Positions 1-9,122 of a stretch of DNA of 36,667 bases are shown here, piece by piece. Both the position numbers and the translations under genes were made by a program. How positions within the stretch are numbered: the first letter of the stretch is position 1; the number at the start of each line of letters is the position of its first letter. Origin of the DNA: Fibrobacterota bacterium (GTDB lineage Bacteria; Fibrobacterota; Chitinivibrionia; Chitinivibrionales; Chitinispirillaceae); NCBI GenBank assembly GCA_023436205.1, contig JAEZKC010000129.1:1-36667 (forward strand), given 5' to 3'. A model generated the notes under the pieces. The model had not been told where the DNA came from. It was given only the letters and a program-made list of their open reading frames with translations, and did not search any database.

Positions 1-2
1 GC

Positions 3-725
3 GAAGTAATTACTTGCAGAAGTATGCAAGGGCAGAAGCTTAAGCCTGCGCGGTTTGGCGATGTTCATCTGCATCTGCTCTCTAAAGAGGTAAAAGGGGA
101 GACTCAGTATAGCCTAAATGTGATTCAACTTCTGGATGGATCGATGAATGATTGGAAGAAAGCGAAACCTAAATTGACGTGGGAATTTAGTGGACAGAAG
201 TTTGAATTTTCAAAAGTAGTTCCTCTCAACGGAAGGTTAGTGGTTAATGTCCCTTTCACGGAGGATATGGTGGGAAAGGATGCCACCCTCAAAGCAGAGG
301 TAACACAGAGCCCAACGAAATTTGATGAGATGATAGTAGAGATGCCTGGGCAGAATAGTGAGATAGAAATTGTACCTCGGTTTTATAAATTATCAGTATA
401 TATAAGTAATTCATCTATTATCGTGGCTGCTTGGGGAGAGTGCATCCCAAAAGATAGAGTTTGTACAATTACCGTATTAAAAGCTAATGCCACCGAAAAT
501 GAAAATTTGCAGCTCTCAAAGAAGATTACCTATTCAGTTTATGGTAGAGGTGGTACTTGTAAGTTAAACACTATCGGTCAATTCATTGGAAAGCTTCCCC
601 AAAAAGGTTTGTCAAGCGGAGATCAACTAACATTTATCTTTAATATGGTGCCAGATGAAGACTTAGAGTATAGAGTTTTCGGTCAAAATGTTGTTCAAGA
701 AATGATCCATATTGTTTTACCTTAG
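3..725 (+). CDS. Beta-rich (Ig-like) protein of unknown function, probably 5'-truncated by the window edge
   Basis: The reading frame is open from the left edge. The first ATG is at 24 but has no convincing ribosome binding site, so the true start probably lies outside the window. The 233 residues after that ATG look like two roughly 100-residue all-beta domains; the first starts around VHLHLLSKEV and the second around residue 118 (RFYKLSVYISN). No signal peptide or membrane segment is visible. It lies 11 bp upstream of the next gene on the same strand and is probably cotranscribed with it. The style resembles the beta-sandwich segments in front of the GH19 domain two genes downstream. I do not recognise a named family. 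A structural or delivery component linked to the GH19 protein is only an inference from context. Confidence 0.6.
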   Translation, partial: EVITCRSMQGQKLKPARFGDVHLHLLSKEVKGETQYSLNVIQLLDGSMNDWKKAKPKLTWEFSGQKFEFSKVVPLNGRLVVNVPFTEDMVGKDATLKAEVTQSPTKFDEMIVEMPGQNSEIEIVPRFYKLSVYISNSSIIVAAWGECIPKDRVCTITVLKANATENENLQLSKKITYSVYGRGGTCKLNTIGQFIGKLPQKGLSSGDQLTFIFNMVPDEDLEYRVFGQNVVQEMIHIVLP

Positions 726-736
726 AAAGGACTATC

Positions 737-1675
737 ATGTTTAAAAAAGTCATTATACTTCTCTTATTGATATTGACCAAAGTTTCAATCTCCTCTTCGT
801 ATGAGAATTTTGATATTCACATATTTCCCAAGTTTTCATTTAAACCGCTTCTGGTTTTAAGTTATTCAAAGGATAGTACAAGTTTGAAGCCGGAAGATGA
901 TCAAAGTATTATTCAAGCTTCATATTTCCAGGATTTATCAGGTTTGCCTCCATATGCATGGACAGCAGAACATTGGCTTTTAGTCAAACCCGTCTACCAA
1001 ATAGACTCGAATTTAACCTATAAATACAAAATTAGAACTCATTGCATTCGTAACCAGCTTAAGCAAAAATGTATTGAACCACCAGTAATAATTGATGTGC
1101 TTTGGTTTCACAAAATAACCAGAAATAGTTCCGTACACCACTTTTATGGAGCAAACATCTTTGCCGTCAACATCAGCGACTCTCTTGGGATTGCCTTAAG
1201 TATCGATACTTTGTTTGATGGGAAATCCTATGGCCCGCGGCAAAAGCATTTGATTAAAAGAGATAGTGTTAACATTCTGACCTATAAAGCGGGATTAACT
1301 ACCGGTACTCTTATATGCCCCGGGGGCGGATGTCGATCACAGTATTTTGACACCACCTTCACCACCTACCCAACCTATCGTCTTTTCCATGTAGACAATG
1401 GTGAAGGTGTTTTTATCATCTCCGGCGGAGACCCGGAAAAAGAGGGCGATCTGGTTTGTGAATTTTCCATAACAAAAATGGGAGGGCAGTATAAAAAGTT
1501 CTTTAACGATCTGGTAATTGGTGACAGCGTGGTGCATCAGACCATCTACTCGGTTGATGGCTCCTACGTCAAAAGAAACCGCATCGAAACAGATGAGAAA
1601 ACCGGCCGCAGAATGAGCTACAAAGCCCGTTATCACGGTATGTGGCTGCCGGATAATGAGAAGGAATCTAAATAG
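737..1675 (+). CDS. Exported protein of unknown function with N-terminal signal peptide
   Basis: A 312-residue protein starting at an ATG preceded by AGAAAGGA at 5-nt spacing. Residues 1-21 (MFKKVIILLLLILTKVSISS) form a typical signal peptide without a lipobox cysteine, so the protein is expected in the periplasm or outside the cell. The mature part is beta-rich with scattered cysteines, including a CPGGGC motif near residue 194. The C-terminus is highly charged. The stop TAG at 1673-1675 overlaps the GTG start of the GH19 gene (TAGTG), so the two are probably translationally coupled. No family is recognised. Because it is an exported neighbour of a putative wall-degrading enzyme, a protective (immunity) or accessory role is conceivable, but nothing in the sequence proves it. 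Confidence 0.75.
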   Translation: MFKKVIILLLLILTKVSISSSYENFDIHIFPKFSFKPLLVLSYSKDSTSLKPEDDQSIIQASYFQDLSGLPPYAWTAEHWLLVKPVYQIDSNLTYKYKIRTHCIRNQLKQKCIEPPVIIDVLWFHKITRNSSVHHFYGANIFAVNISDSLGIALSIDTLFDGKSYGPRQKHLIKRDSVNILTYKAGLTTGTLICPGGGCRSQYFDTTFTTYPTYRLFHVDNGEGVFIISGGDPEKEGDLVCEFSITKMGGQYKKFFNDLVIGDSVVHQTIYSVDGSYVKRNRIETDEKTGRRMSYKARYHGMWLPDNEKESK

Positions 1676-3546
1676 TGGCTATAGAATGGGGCAGCAGCAT
1701 TTCCGGTTCGACGGCACTTGGATTCAGCAGTAGGGTGAAATTCAGGGCCGTTCCCATTACAGAAGTAATAGATCTTAAAGCAAAGCTTCTAAAAAGCAAA
1801 TACGAATGCAAACTTGAATGCAGTGGTAAATGCCGCAATCTGCCAGATGGACAGATTGGAAAATTGTGGTTCACCACCGTCTGGGAGGACCGGAAAGCTG
1901 AGCCGATCAGGACAAGTGTTCAGGTGAAATTCAAGCTTACAGAGGAAAAAAACGCGAAATTCACTTCTTTTAAGCTCCTTTCCTCAGATAACGATGTACT
2001 GATTCTTGATCCATTAGAATGTCACCTGTGGGGGAGAGGCTATGTCAATCTCAGACTTGAAATAGACTTTCCTCACGCACCCACCGTCGATCTGGAAAAT
2101 GCATTTAATTTCAATTTTCCTGTAGGAGTGAATTTCACTGCTCAGAGGCTTGTTGGGGCCCGATGCTCAATAGAGCCAATTATCGATCCCATTTTCGCAA
2201 ACTGCTCTGCAAAACTTAAACTGCTTGAAACTGATGCCGATGAACCTGAACCCCGAAAAGGTTTCGAAAGATCCGATTATGCAGTAGAATTTTATTGGAA
2301 AAAGGGTGATGACAAACCGCAGATATGGCATGTCGGATGTCTACAGAATGATCCTACCGTTCTGGCGTACTGTTCAGAAGCAGAGTTCAAGGATTTAGAC
2401 ATTCATGCTACGCTTTTACTCTCTCGCGATGATGAACTCTTCATTCCAGCCTGGACAAGCGATCCGCCGGAAACAGTTCCCAAACCTGTTCTTTCTGATT
2501 TCAAGCTTCACATCGTTAAAACACAATCTGCCTTCGAATTGCCAGCCGGAGAGTACCAAATACTAAAAACCCCCTCCTCTGTTTACGTCTTTTGGGTAGA
2601 GGGTAAAATCGATCACATCGCACGCGGGTTTAGTTTACCACTAGAAATAAGTATCTGTTATGGCATGAGGGAAAAAATCGAGGGCGTAATAGATACTCTT
2701 CAGCAGACTGTCTTTATTAATAAAGATGGTACTTTTAAATGCAAGGTCGGTCGACTCTTCGCTGAAGAATTTCCAGAAGTATCGGATTCTAAAGAGCTGA
2801 CTTTCATGGCAGCCATCAGAGTTTGCGTTCAAAGTGTATGGGTTCATACAGTTCCTGCCACCTGGGTACTTTCGTCGACCTATCTCCCCGCCGACTGCTA
2901 TACCGGTTCCGAGTATTTATACCATGCCGATTCATGGTATCTTTCAGCTGCTTCTAAGGCTGATGGAACTCATCTGCCTATGCGCCAGACGCTGGTTACA
3001 GTTGAGGAGTTTCAGTCAATTATCCCGGAGGCTTCTGCTGAAAACATAGCCAGATGCATTAAACCACTCGACAATATGTTCAGGGAATTTGAGATCAACA
3101 CCAAACTTAGAATCGCCTATTTTCTCTGCCACGTGCCTGTGGAAACGGCAAATCTTGAAAAATTCGAACAGGTCGGAACAACTTCCAAGTTTCGTGGAAG
3201 AGGTATCATTCATCTTACCGGTGAAGGAAATTACAAGGCGTTTTTTGAGTACATAAAGATGCCCGAATTATTGAAAGATCCATCATGCGTCGCTACGGAC
3301 CCTGAGCTGACCTTCCGTTCCGGAGGGTGGTGGTGGAGGTATTCGATGCCAAACAAGGATACAAACGATTTGGCTGATCAGGAACTATTTATTGAGATTG
3401 TGGCAAAGGTCAATAACAGGTACAATGGCCTTGCAAACAGGTGGGAAACCCTTAAGAGAGCCTATAAAGTGCTCGATATAGATGACTATACTGAAAGGCT
3501 GGCTAATATTAGAGAAAGCAACAAAAAACGATTCCGTCTGGCCTAG
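1675..3546 (+). CDS. Multidomain protein with C-terminal GH19 chitinase/lysozyme-like domain
   Basis: A 623-residue protein with a GTG start overlapping the preceding stop by one base. Residues 1 to about 430 are several beta-sandwich (Ig-like) segments without a signal peptide. From about residue 441 the sequence follows the GH19 fold used to cleave chitin or peptidoglycan. It has a helix with PVETANLEKFEQ, where Glu490 sits at the position of the GH19 catalytic acid, then FRGRGIIHLTGEGNY (about 506-520), the family signature usually written YRGRGxxQLTGxxNY, then a GGWWW segment and a C-terminal helix NRWETLKRAYKVL. The GQ usually found before the catalytic ET is replaced by HVPVET. Lack of a signal peptide together with N-terminal beta domains resembles effectors delivered by contractile or other non-Sec systems, but no VgrG, PAAR or sheath gene is visible. 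A Sec-independent lysin is an alternative. Confidence 0.8.
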   Translation: MAIEWGSSISGSTALGFSSRVKFRAVPITEVIDLKAKLLKSKYECKLECSGKCRNLPDGQIGKLWFTTVWEDRKAEPIRTSVQVKFKLTEEKNAKFTSFKLLSSDNDVLILDPLECHLWGRGYVNLRLEIDFPHAPTVDLENAFNFNFPVGVNFTAQRLVGARCSIEPIIDPIFANCSAKLKLLETDADEPEPRKGFERSDYAVEFYWKKGDDKPQIWHVGCLQNDPTVLAYCSEAEFKDLDIHATLLLSRDDELFIPAWTSDPPETVPKPVLSDFKLHIVKTQSAFELPAGEYQILKTPSSVYVFWVEGKIDHIARGFSLPLEISICYGMREKIEGVIDTLQQTVFINKDGTFKCKVGRLFAEEFPEVSDSKELTFMAAIRVCVQSVWVHTVPATWVLSSTYLPADCYTGSEYLYHADSWYLSAASKADGTHLPMRQTLVTVEEFQSIIPEASAENIARCIKPLDNMFREFEINTKLRIAYFLCHVPVETANLEKFEQVGTTSKFRGRGIIHLTGEGNYKAFFEYIKMPELLKDPSCVATDPELTFRSGGWWWRYSMPNKDTNDLADQELFIEIVAKVNNRYNGLANRWETLKRAYKVLDIDDYTERLANIRESNKKRFRLA

Positions 3547-3548
3547 CA

Positions 3549-4046
3549 TCACAATGAGAAAATGAAAACCGGAGCCTCCCAGGGAACATCCAGAATCGGA
3601 CTGTCTAGATTGTTTTCTCCTGTTGAATGTATGATACTTTCAACAATATATTGGGATTGGGTGGTTGGATCATCGAGCCAGTCTGCATAGTGCTCATCAT
3701 TTATAAACCAAAGCCCCTTTATTTTCAGACGGGCAATCCCGGTAGCTCGATCAATAAACCCTTCAACCTCCTGGTTTAAATCTATCTTTTCTTCCTTGTA
3801 TATCCCGAACAGTTTCCCGGTGATTCGAGATCTTACAGTTTCCTTCAGATATTCAATTTTGACATCAAGGAAACACTCTTCGTTATTCAAAAAACCCTTT
3901 ACTCCAGGAATCCATTGGGCAGAAACAAGACGAATTTCTGGTACTGAATCGGGAGCGCTTTCGACAATGAGGTCTTGGCCGCCCTGTTCAGGAGCTTTTT
4001 CAGGCGCAAGACCCAGATCGTTAATATCATGCCAGACACCGGTCAT
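3549..4046 (-). CDS. Small beta-rich protein of unknown function
   Basis: A 165-residue protein on the minus strand that ends 2 bp from the end of the GH19 gene, so the two genes converge with no room for a terminator between them. The start ATG at 4046 has only a weak GGAC-type ribosome binding site. There is no signal peptide. After an acidic, proline-rich N-terminus the protein becomes all-beta (EIRLVSAQWIPGVKGFLNNE, then RLKIKGLWFINDEHYADWL) and resembles in style the Ig-like domains of the plus-strand cluster (compare GKLWFTTVW near the GH19 N-terminus). It may belong to the same functional group. No named family is recognised. Confidence 0.6.
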   Translation of the reverse strand: MTGVWHDINDLGLAPEKAPEQGGQDLIVESAPDSVPEIRLVSAQWIPGVKGFLNNEECFLDVKIEYLKETVRSRITGKLFGIYKEEKIDLNQEVEGFIDRATGIARLKIKGLWFINDEHYADWLDDPTTQSQYIVESIIHSTGENNLDSPILDVPWEAPVFIFSL

Positions 4047-4130
4047 ATCAGGTCCGTTCAGTTATATTTTGAAAGGATTATACAAGTAGTGAGCAGGAGT
4101 AATTAATATACATGACGGTAAAGCTGGGGG

Positions 4131-4157
4131 GAAAAGAAGCCGGTCCAAAAGACCAGC
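4131..4157 (-). terminator. Candidate intrinsic terminator after the GH9 gene
   Basis: Read on the minus strand directly after the GH9 stop, GCTGGTC and GACCGGC pair as a 7-bp stem (one G-T wobble) around a TTTTG loop, followed by TTCTTTTCC. The position 14 bp beyond the stop fits a terminator of the cellulase gene. Confidence 0.55.
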
Positions 4158-4170
4158 TTTGAGTGCCAGA

Positions 4171-6117
4171 CTATTTTACCAGATTGATATTTGAAACGTA
4201 ACTTCCGCTGGAATGCTGCAGTTTTAAAAGGTAAGTGCCAGAACTCAGCTTTTGAGTATTAAGGAAGTACTCCCGCTTGCTGCCATTGAATTTGTTCTTT
4301 GCAATACACTTGCCCTGCAAGTTGTAAATTGACATGGAAACGGCTTCTGCGAAATTCTCAAGGTGGATTTTAATTCCCGCTTTAGATACACTGGTAGACA
4401 TTTTGAATCCAGGGCTATTGATTTTCTGCATTGACACCGCCGAAGAATGCCCGGTATTGGCGGTTTTCTCCAGATACCCTAAGACAAACACCCAGGGAGC
4501 ATTCTGATTTATAGCATTTTCATTCGATGCCCAGCTGTTTTCGACATCTACATAGCACTTAGCAGGAGGAGCGCCAGATTCAATTTTGAATATCAGATCT
4601 TCATCTGCTCCATCAGTAAACTGATTGGGACCACCGACCACTAATCCCGGAACAGGTTCCTTCACCCCGTCGTCGGCACTTTGCCGGTGATGAGGATAGA
4701 ATGGTGACATGGTGCCAAGTCCGGTTACGAAACTGCGTCCTAAAGGGTTGCGTCCGAAGAGAAAATCTGCTGACAAAACCAGGGCATCCAGATACTTTTG
4801 ATCTCCAGTGATAAAATGGGCATAAGCCAGAATCACTCCAAGGTTACCGCAGTTTGCAGCAGATCCCCATGTGTAATGTGCCGTTGTCATCGGGATCATA
4901 AACGGGCTTTGAAGTGTGGTTGATGCAATTTCATCTGCTTTCGAAATGATTTCATTTCGAACATGCATGCTGTCCTGCCCTGGGATGGAACCGTTTACTG
5001 CAAGAGAGAAGAATGAGAGTGAGTTTACATCCTGCCACCATGCCGGTCCGCTGATGTTTTTATCAGTAATAATTTTCTTAAGACTGTCTACATAAACTGC
5101 TTTTTCTGTACTTATGGCCAGTTCGGTGAGAGCCCAGAAGAATTCATCTGCATAAGTCAGATCATTACCGTCTTCGTACGGCCCGGTACCATCCTCCCGA
5201 ATTGGGTATTCTGTTTTGGGATTTGCTAAAGCCCATTGCCATGCTTGTTCTGCGCGGTCGAGACAATTCTGTGCGAATTGAGAATCATAGTCCTTGTAAA
5301 TCCTTCCAGCCATTGCCATAACAGCGGCGAAATCCAGTGTGGAAGTGGTCGATTTACCTATAATATAACGCGTGGTCCTATCTTTGGAAGGCATTACCAT
5401 ATCATACCAGACCAATGGCCCCACTTTGAAGAAAACACCGCCATCACTGTCCTGCATTCGTATTAGCCAGTCAAGTTCGTATTTAACTTCATCCAGCAGA
5501 TCATTTTTACCATTGCCCGATTCGGGAATGTTAAGTGTACCGTCGTCAAGAAGGTCTGGAAACAGTTCGTGAAGTCCCATCAGTGTACCGCAGGTGATCC
5601 CCGCATTTACCGTATATTTGCCGAAATCTCCGGCATCATACCATCCGCCACGTACGTCGTAGGTCCCTACATTTGGAAGATTATGGGTAGCCAATGATGA
5701 ATCAGCTTTGTGCCCTGCGCTGCGGAACCATTTCCCGGCATAATCGGAAGGAAGATCAACGCCGCATCTCAGGTAGTAGTATGATTTAGCGACGGATTTG
5801 AGCGCTGAAGCATAACAGGTATCAGAAACAGTGAATGAATCTACAGCAGAATTATTCAGAATAAACTTGTAGGATCCGGGAGTGGTAATATCTGCAAAAT
5901 CAGCAATGGAAACGTAGTCATTTGAAGCCGTATATACACCTTTGGATGAAAGATCTCTCTGTATTACAATTTCTCCTTCAGCATTTTGTATGCTGAAAGA
6001 CCTTGAGCCTGTATCGGTTACTGCGATTTTCTTTGCATTCTGATAATAGCCGATCTGGTTTAAGTGGGCAGCCTGAAGTGATGTTGCACACAACACCGCG
6101 GTTAAAACAAGTTTCAT
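4171..6117 (-). CDS. Secreted GH9 endoglucanase (cellulase) with CelD_N Ig-like domain and T9SS-type tail
   Basis: A 648-residue enzyme for endo-hydrolysis of beta-1,4-glucan outside the cell. I chose the ATG at 6117 because MKLVLTAVLCATSLQAA is a clean signal peptide and AGGAG lies about 11 nt upstream; an in-frame ATG at 6156 would bury the signal. Residues about 18-100 form the cellulase N-terminal Ig-like domain (HLNQIGYYQNAKKIAV). The GH9 (alpha/alpha)6 domain covers about 105-552. GGWYDAGDFGKY (157-168) carries the family's catalytic aspartates at D161/D164, HHRQS lies at 476-480, and SWASNENAINQNAPW (528-542) carries the proton donor Glu533. Residues about 570-648 form a beta-sandwich tail ending SGTYLLKLQH..., typical of T9SS type A sorting domains. 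The gene lies downstream of the GH5 gene on the same strand, separated from it by two hairpins, so it may be transcribed on its own. Confidence 0.95.
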   Translation of the reverse strand: MKLVLTAVLCATSLQAAHLNQIGYYQNAKKIAVTDTGSRSFSIQNAEGEIVIQRDLSSKGVYTASNDYVSIADFADITTPGSYKFILNNSAVDSFTVSDTCYASALKSVAKSYYYLRCGVDLPSDYAGKWFRSAGHKADSSLATHNLPNVGTYDVRGGWYDAGDFGKYTVNAGITCGTLMGLHELFPDLLDDGTLNIPESGNGKNDLLDEVKYELDWLIRMQDSDGGVFFKVGPLVWYDMVMPSKDRTTRYIIGKSTTSTLDFAAVMAMAGRIYKDYDSQFAQNCLDRAEQAWQWALANPKTEYPIREDGTGPYEDGNDLTYADEFFWALTELAISTEKAVYVDSLKKIITDKNISGPAWWQDVNSLSFFSLAVNGSIPGQDSMHVRNEIISKADEIASTTLQSPFMIPMTTAHYTWGSAANCGNLGVILAYAHFITGDQKYLDALVLSADFLFGRNPLGRSFVTGLGTMSPFYPHHRQSADDGVKEPVPGLVVGGPNQFTDGADEDLIFKIESGAPPAKCYVDVENSWASNENAINQNAPWVFVLGYLEKTANTGHSSAVSMQKINSPGFKMSTSVSKAGIKIHLENFAEAVSMSIYNLQGKCIAKNKFNGSKREYFLNTQKLSSGTYLLKLQHSSGSYVSNINLVK

Positions 6118-6244
6118 CTCCACGTTTGCTCCTAATGTTGAAGTATCTTGTAACATATTAGTGGTTTAGAGTGAATCGGAAGTTTTTAGTAAGTCTGCTT
6201 TAGTACAATTTAAAAGGAGGGCGGAAAGGAATCAACATTGAGGT

Positions 6245-6271
6245 AAAAAAGGTGTTGTCAATTGACAACAC
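6245..6271 (-). terminator. Perfect 20-bp palindrome followed by T-run: intrinsic terminator (or operator)
   Basis: GTGTTGTCAATTGACAACAC at 6252-6271 is a perfect 20-bp palindrome. On the minus strand it forms an 8-bp stem with an AATT loop followed directly by CTTTTTTA, the layout of a rho-independent terminator for the upstream GH5 gene. Because it also lies about 135 bp in front of the GH9 start, it could instead be a regulator-binding site. The T-run favours the terminator reading. Confidence 0.65.
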
Positions 6272-6286
6272 AGGAGAGCGATGAAT

Positions 6287-6318
6287 GGGGCTGGCCTGCA
6301 CCAAAGCAGGCCAGCCCC
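6287..6318 (-). terminator. GC-rich 13-bp perfect hairpin just after the GH5 stop
   Basis: GGGGCTGGCCTGC (6287-6299) and its exact complement (6306-6318) flank a 6-nt loop, 7 bp beyond the GH5 stop codon. No T-run follows on the minus strand, so alone it is an atypical terminator. It probably acts as a 3'-end stabilising stem or a first stop ahead of the T-tailed hairpin at 6245-6271. Confidence 0.6.
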
Positions 6319-6325
6319 GACTAGT

Positions 6326-8161
6326 CTAGTTGGAGTTTAGAAGTCCAAATGTCTCATGCGTTACACCATAGAGCCGGATATCATCGAGGTAGATTTCGAT
6401 GGAATCGTTGACTATCATTCCGTAGCTCTGATTGATCAAAAAACTGACATAGCAGACCTTTTTCATTGCATCTTCCCAGGTAAGACCATCTGCCTGTGTC
6501 TTTGACCAAGCCTTTGGCTTGAAGTCCTTTACGGGGATGATATACTGCTTCCATTCATCGGTCAGGCTGAAATCCGTACCGAAATGCCCCCAGTTCTGAC
6601 CAGCCGGGTATCCGTTTTCAACCGTATCCGATGTAAATTCAACCCGCATCTCCCCATAACCCTTGGCCCAGAAAGAGATGGAAGTGAGGTCGGACAGATC
6701 AGTCCACTCCACATTGTATTCGCCGGTAAATATGGTGCCGAATCCCAGGAATGGGTAGGATGATCCGATGAGATTACCCTTGGCGTGGAGACCACGTCCC
6801 TGCTTCCCCCAGTCCCCAATAAGGTTCCCGAAGTTTGGGTCTTGACCTGTGGAGTCAGCTTCATCGTAGGTTATGATTCTGATTCCCTGATAGTCGTTGA
6901 CTGAACTGGAATCGTTATACCATGCAGACCACCAGCAGCGGGAGGAGTCCAGATCAACACGCTTTTGATCTCTGTAAAGAGGTGCCAAATTATTCTGGAA
7001 ATCAAAAGTGTCCTCAAAATCATCAAGAACAATAAACTGCGCGCTCCCCGGATCGACAGTAAGAGTATCGGCTTTTGCCAGTTCAAGGTACTGTGCGTAA
7101 GTTTCTTCCGGTTTGAGCAATGCATTTACAAGATAACTGCGGGTGAAATCTGTGGAATCATCATAGATGCCGAAGTCAAAATTGTATTTCCAGTAGGCAT
7201 AGGACCAGCCTCTGGCCTTGGCCTGCTTTGCGATAAAAGATGTGTAAAGCACTCTGGAAACTGTATCAGCTTTGTCAAAAGCACCGAATTCCCCAAGGAA
7301 CACCGGTACATTGGCAGCATTCGCCCAGCTTTCAACCTTTGTGAAATGAGAAATTACCGAATTGGTGTCTGACCGGCTTGCGCGCCATTTGGTTCCAACC
7401 CACGTTTCGTTGCTGTCAACCCATGGCGCACCCTGATGCGTGAATGCATCCGGTCGATAGTAGTGGAAGGTAAGAATAAGAAAACTGTCCTGCGGAAGAG
7501 TAAGCTCGCTCATACCATCAACACTGTTCCAGAGTCCAGGACCAATAAGAACGCTTCGGTAGGGATTTGTACTGCGTACAGTCTTCAGGACTTCCTTTGC
7601 ATAGTCGTTCCATAGTGCCGGAGTGAGCTGGTTCATCGGTTCATTGCACAGTTCAAAGTAAAGTTCGGGGCCATAATATTTGAATGTGTCTGAAATCTGC
7701 TTCCAAATAGATAAAAGCTTGGCTTTTTCCCCTTGCGGGTTTGACATCAGTTCTTCATAATGATGCACATTGATAATCACTCTCAGATCATTTTTCTGTG
7801 CCTGTTCAACAGCCCATTGTACCCGATCCATGAAATCCTGATCGATTTTATAGGGGGCGGCAGATGCGGTATGAGCAGACCAGCGGGCAGGTACTCGTAC
7901 AGCATCGAAACCTAGCTGTTTTACATGAGCAAAATACTCCTCCTTAAGCACCGCTCCCCATGCTCCTTCGGTGGGAGCATCAAGTGCATTGCCAAGGTTC
8001 ATGCATCTGCCAAGCTGTGCGTTCTGGTTGTAAATTTCCCAATCCTGCACGTTGAGAACCGGAACCTGAACAGGCGCAGGATTGTCAACCGTACAAGTAG
8101 TAAGTGCAAGGGAAAAAAGCACTGATGGAAACAGTATTGAATGAATAAACTTAAGGGACAT
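6326..8161 (-). CDS. Lipoprotein GH5 endoglucanase with C-terminal CBM11-like domain
   Basis: A 611-residue cellulase expected to be anchored to a membrane by lipid: residues 1-22 are a signal peptide ending in a lipobox (LALTTC, Cys23). AGAGAGG lies 6 nt before the ATG. The GH5 (beta/alpha)8 barrel covers about 45-355. Motifs in order are RCMNLGNALDAP (52-63), FDAVRVPARW (85-94), VHHYEE (132-137), ELYFELCNEPMN with acid/base Glu174, and VPVFLGEFGAFD with nucleophile Glu291. The region from about 375 (FIVLDDFED) to 605 (IEIYLDDIRLYG) has the start and end motifs of CBM11/CIA30-type beta-sandwich glucan-binding domains. Next to the GH9 enzyme it forms a small cellulose-degrading pair, with this one cell-bound and the other probably T9SS-exported. 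Confidence 0.93.
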   Translation of the reverse strand: MSLKFIHSILFPSVLFSLALTTCTVDNPAPVQVPVLNVQDWEIYNQNAQLGRCMNLGNALDAPTEGAWGAVLKEEYFAHVKQLGFDAVRVPARWSAHTASAAPYKIDQDFMDRVQWAVEQAQKNDLRVIINVHHYEELMSNPQGEKAKLLSIWKQISDTFKYYGPELYFELCNEPMNQLTPALWNDYAKEVLKTVRSTNPYRSVLIGPGLWNSVDGMSELTLPQDSFLILTFHYYRPDAFTHQGAPWVDSNETWVGTKWRASRSDTNSVISHFTKVESWANAANVPVFLGEFGAFDKADTVSRVLYTSFIAKQAKARGWSYAYWKYNFDFGIYDDSTDFTRSYLVNALLKPEETYAQYLELAKADTLTVDPGSAQFIVLDDFEDTFDFQNNLAPLYRDQKRVDLDSSRCWWSAWYNDSSSVNDYQGIRIITYDEADSTGQDPNFGNLIGDWGKQGRGLHAKGNLIGSSYPFLGFGTIFTGEYNVEWTDLSDLTSISFWAKGYGEMRVEFTSDTVENGYPAGQNWGHFGTDFSLTDEWKQYIIPVKDFKPKAWSKTQADGLTWEDAMKKVCYVSFLINQSYGMIVNDSIEIYLDDIRLYGVTHETFGLLNSN

Positions 8162-8315
8162 ACAAACCTCTCTTGAACAGGATGATGATGGGCTAGGCCT
8201 TTGTGGAGCAAATTGGATGATAATAAATTAAAATTCCTCTAGAGCTGTATCAAGGTAAAACTTGCGAAAAGCTTACGGCGCAGATAGAGTTTAGAATCGA
8301 AGTGTTATAGGGTTA

Positions 8316-9053
8316 TTAGAAATACACACTTAGGAAAGTAAACAGGGCAAACCCTCCGATGAATGCCAGAGCGGCAAAGCGGCTCTCATCCTCCCGATGG
8401 CCCTCCGGGACAATCTCCTCGACTGCAACAGTTGCAAGTATACCGGCGGAAAAGGAAAGGAGGGCGAGGTGGTAGATTTCATCGCGCCCGCGCAGAAGGT
8501 AAAAGCCGATAAGTGCACCTGCCAAGGCGGGAATGAGAAAAGAAGCGGCTAATAGCATGCGCATCCAGCGTTTCATTTTGTAGCGTTTTAGGGATGCCAT
8601 TCCGGCAAAGCCCTCCGGGATATCTGCGGTGGTTTGACCCAGGGCAAGAAAGAGCCCCAGCCCGGCGGATATAGTGAAACCGGTGCCGATGAGCAGACCA
8701 TCGGTGAAGAGGTCTATCGCTATTCCAAAGTAGATGGCCAGGGCGGATGGATTCTTTACACCCGTAACCACGGCCAGCATATTTGTGATAAGGTGAAGGG
8801 ACCGGTCGATGAGAAGAAAGAAAATGCCACCAAGTACAAAGCACAATATGACCGGCCAAGCCGGTTCCGCCTGAATAATGCGGGGCATAAGTTCCACACC
8901 GATTACTGCAAACAGCACTCCTACCGCTCCGTGCAGGGCAATGCCTATGTGGCTTTCGGACACTTCGTAAAACTCGGTAATTACTCCACCAAGAAAATTG
9001 CCGGCGGTGGGGAGTAACACCAGCAGCACCACAGCTAGAAATTCAGATTCCAT
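8316..9053 (-). CDS. ZIP-family divalent metal transporter
   Basis: A 245-residue integral membrane protein with about seven or eight hydrophobic segments. The ZIP metal-site helices are recognisable: FGIAIDLFTDGLLIG (helix IV, where many ZIPs have HNxPEG), TTADIPEGFAGMASLKR (helix V, xxxPEG) and EEIVPEGH near residues 210-216. The usual helix IV histidine is replaced by acidic residues, so substrate choice (Zn, Fe or other) cannot be read. It moves metal across the inner membrane. It is transcribed away from a second ZIP-like gene across a 69-bp gap; the two could share a regulatory region. Confidence 0.85.
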   Translation of the reverse strand: MESEFLAVVLLVLLPTAGNFLGGVITEFYEVSESHIGIALHGAVGVLFAVIGVELMPRIIQAEPAWPVILCFVLGGIFFLLIDRSLHLITNMLAVVTGVKNPSALAIYFGIAIDLFTDGLLIGTGFTISAGLGLFLALGQTTADIPEGFAGMASLKRYKMKRWMRMLLAASFLIPALAGALIGFYLLRGRDEIYHLALLSFSAGILATVAVEEIVPEGHREDESRFAALAFIGGFALFTFLSVYF

Positions 9054-9122
9054 ATCGGAAAAAAATGCAAAATCACTGCCATTGTCCTCTCATCCGGTAT
9101 TTCATTTGCACAACAGTATACT

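Noticed and set aside
6118..6156. Longer N-terminus for the GH9 enzyme from the ATG at 6156
   Set aside because: It would put 13 residues in front of a complete signal peptide. The ATG at 6117 has its own Shine-Dalgarno sequence.
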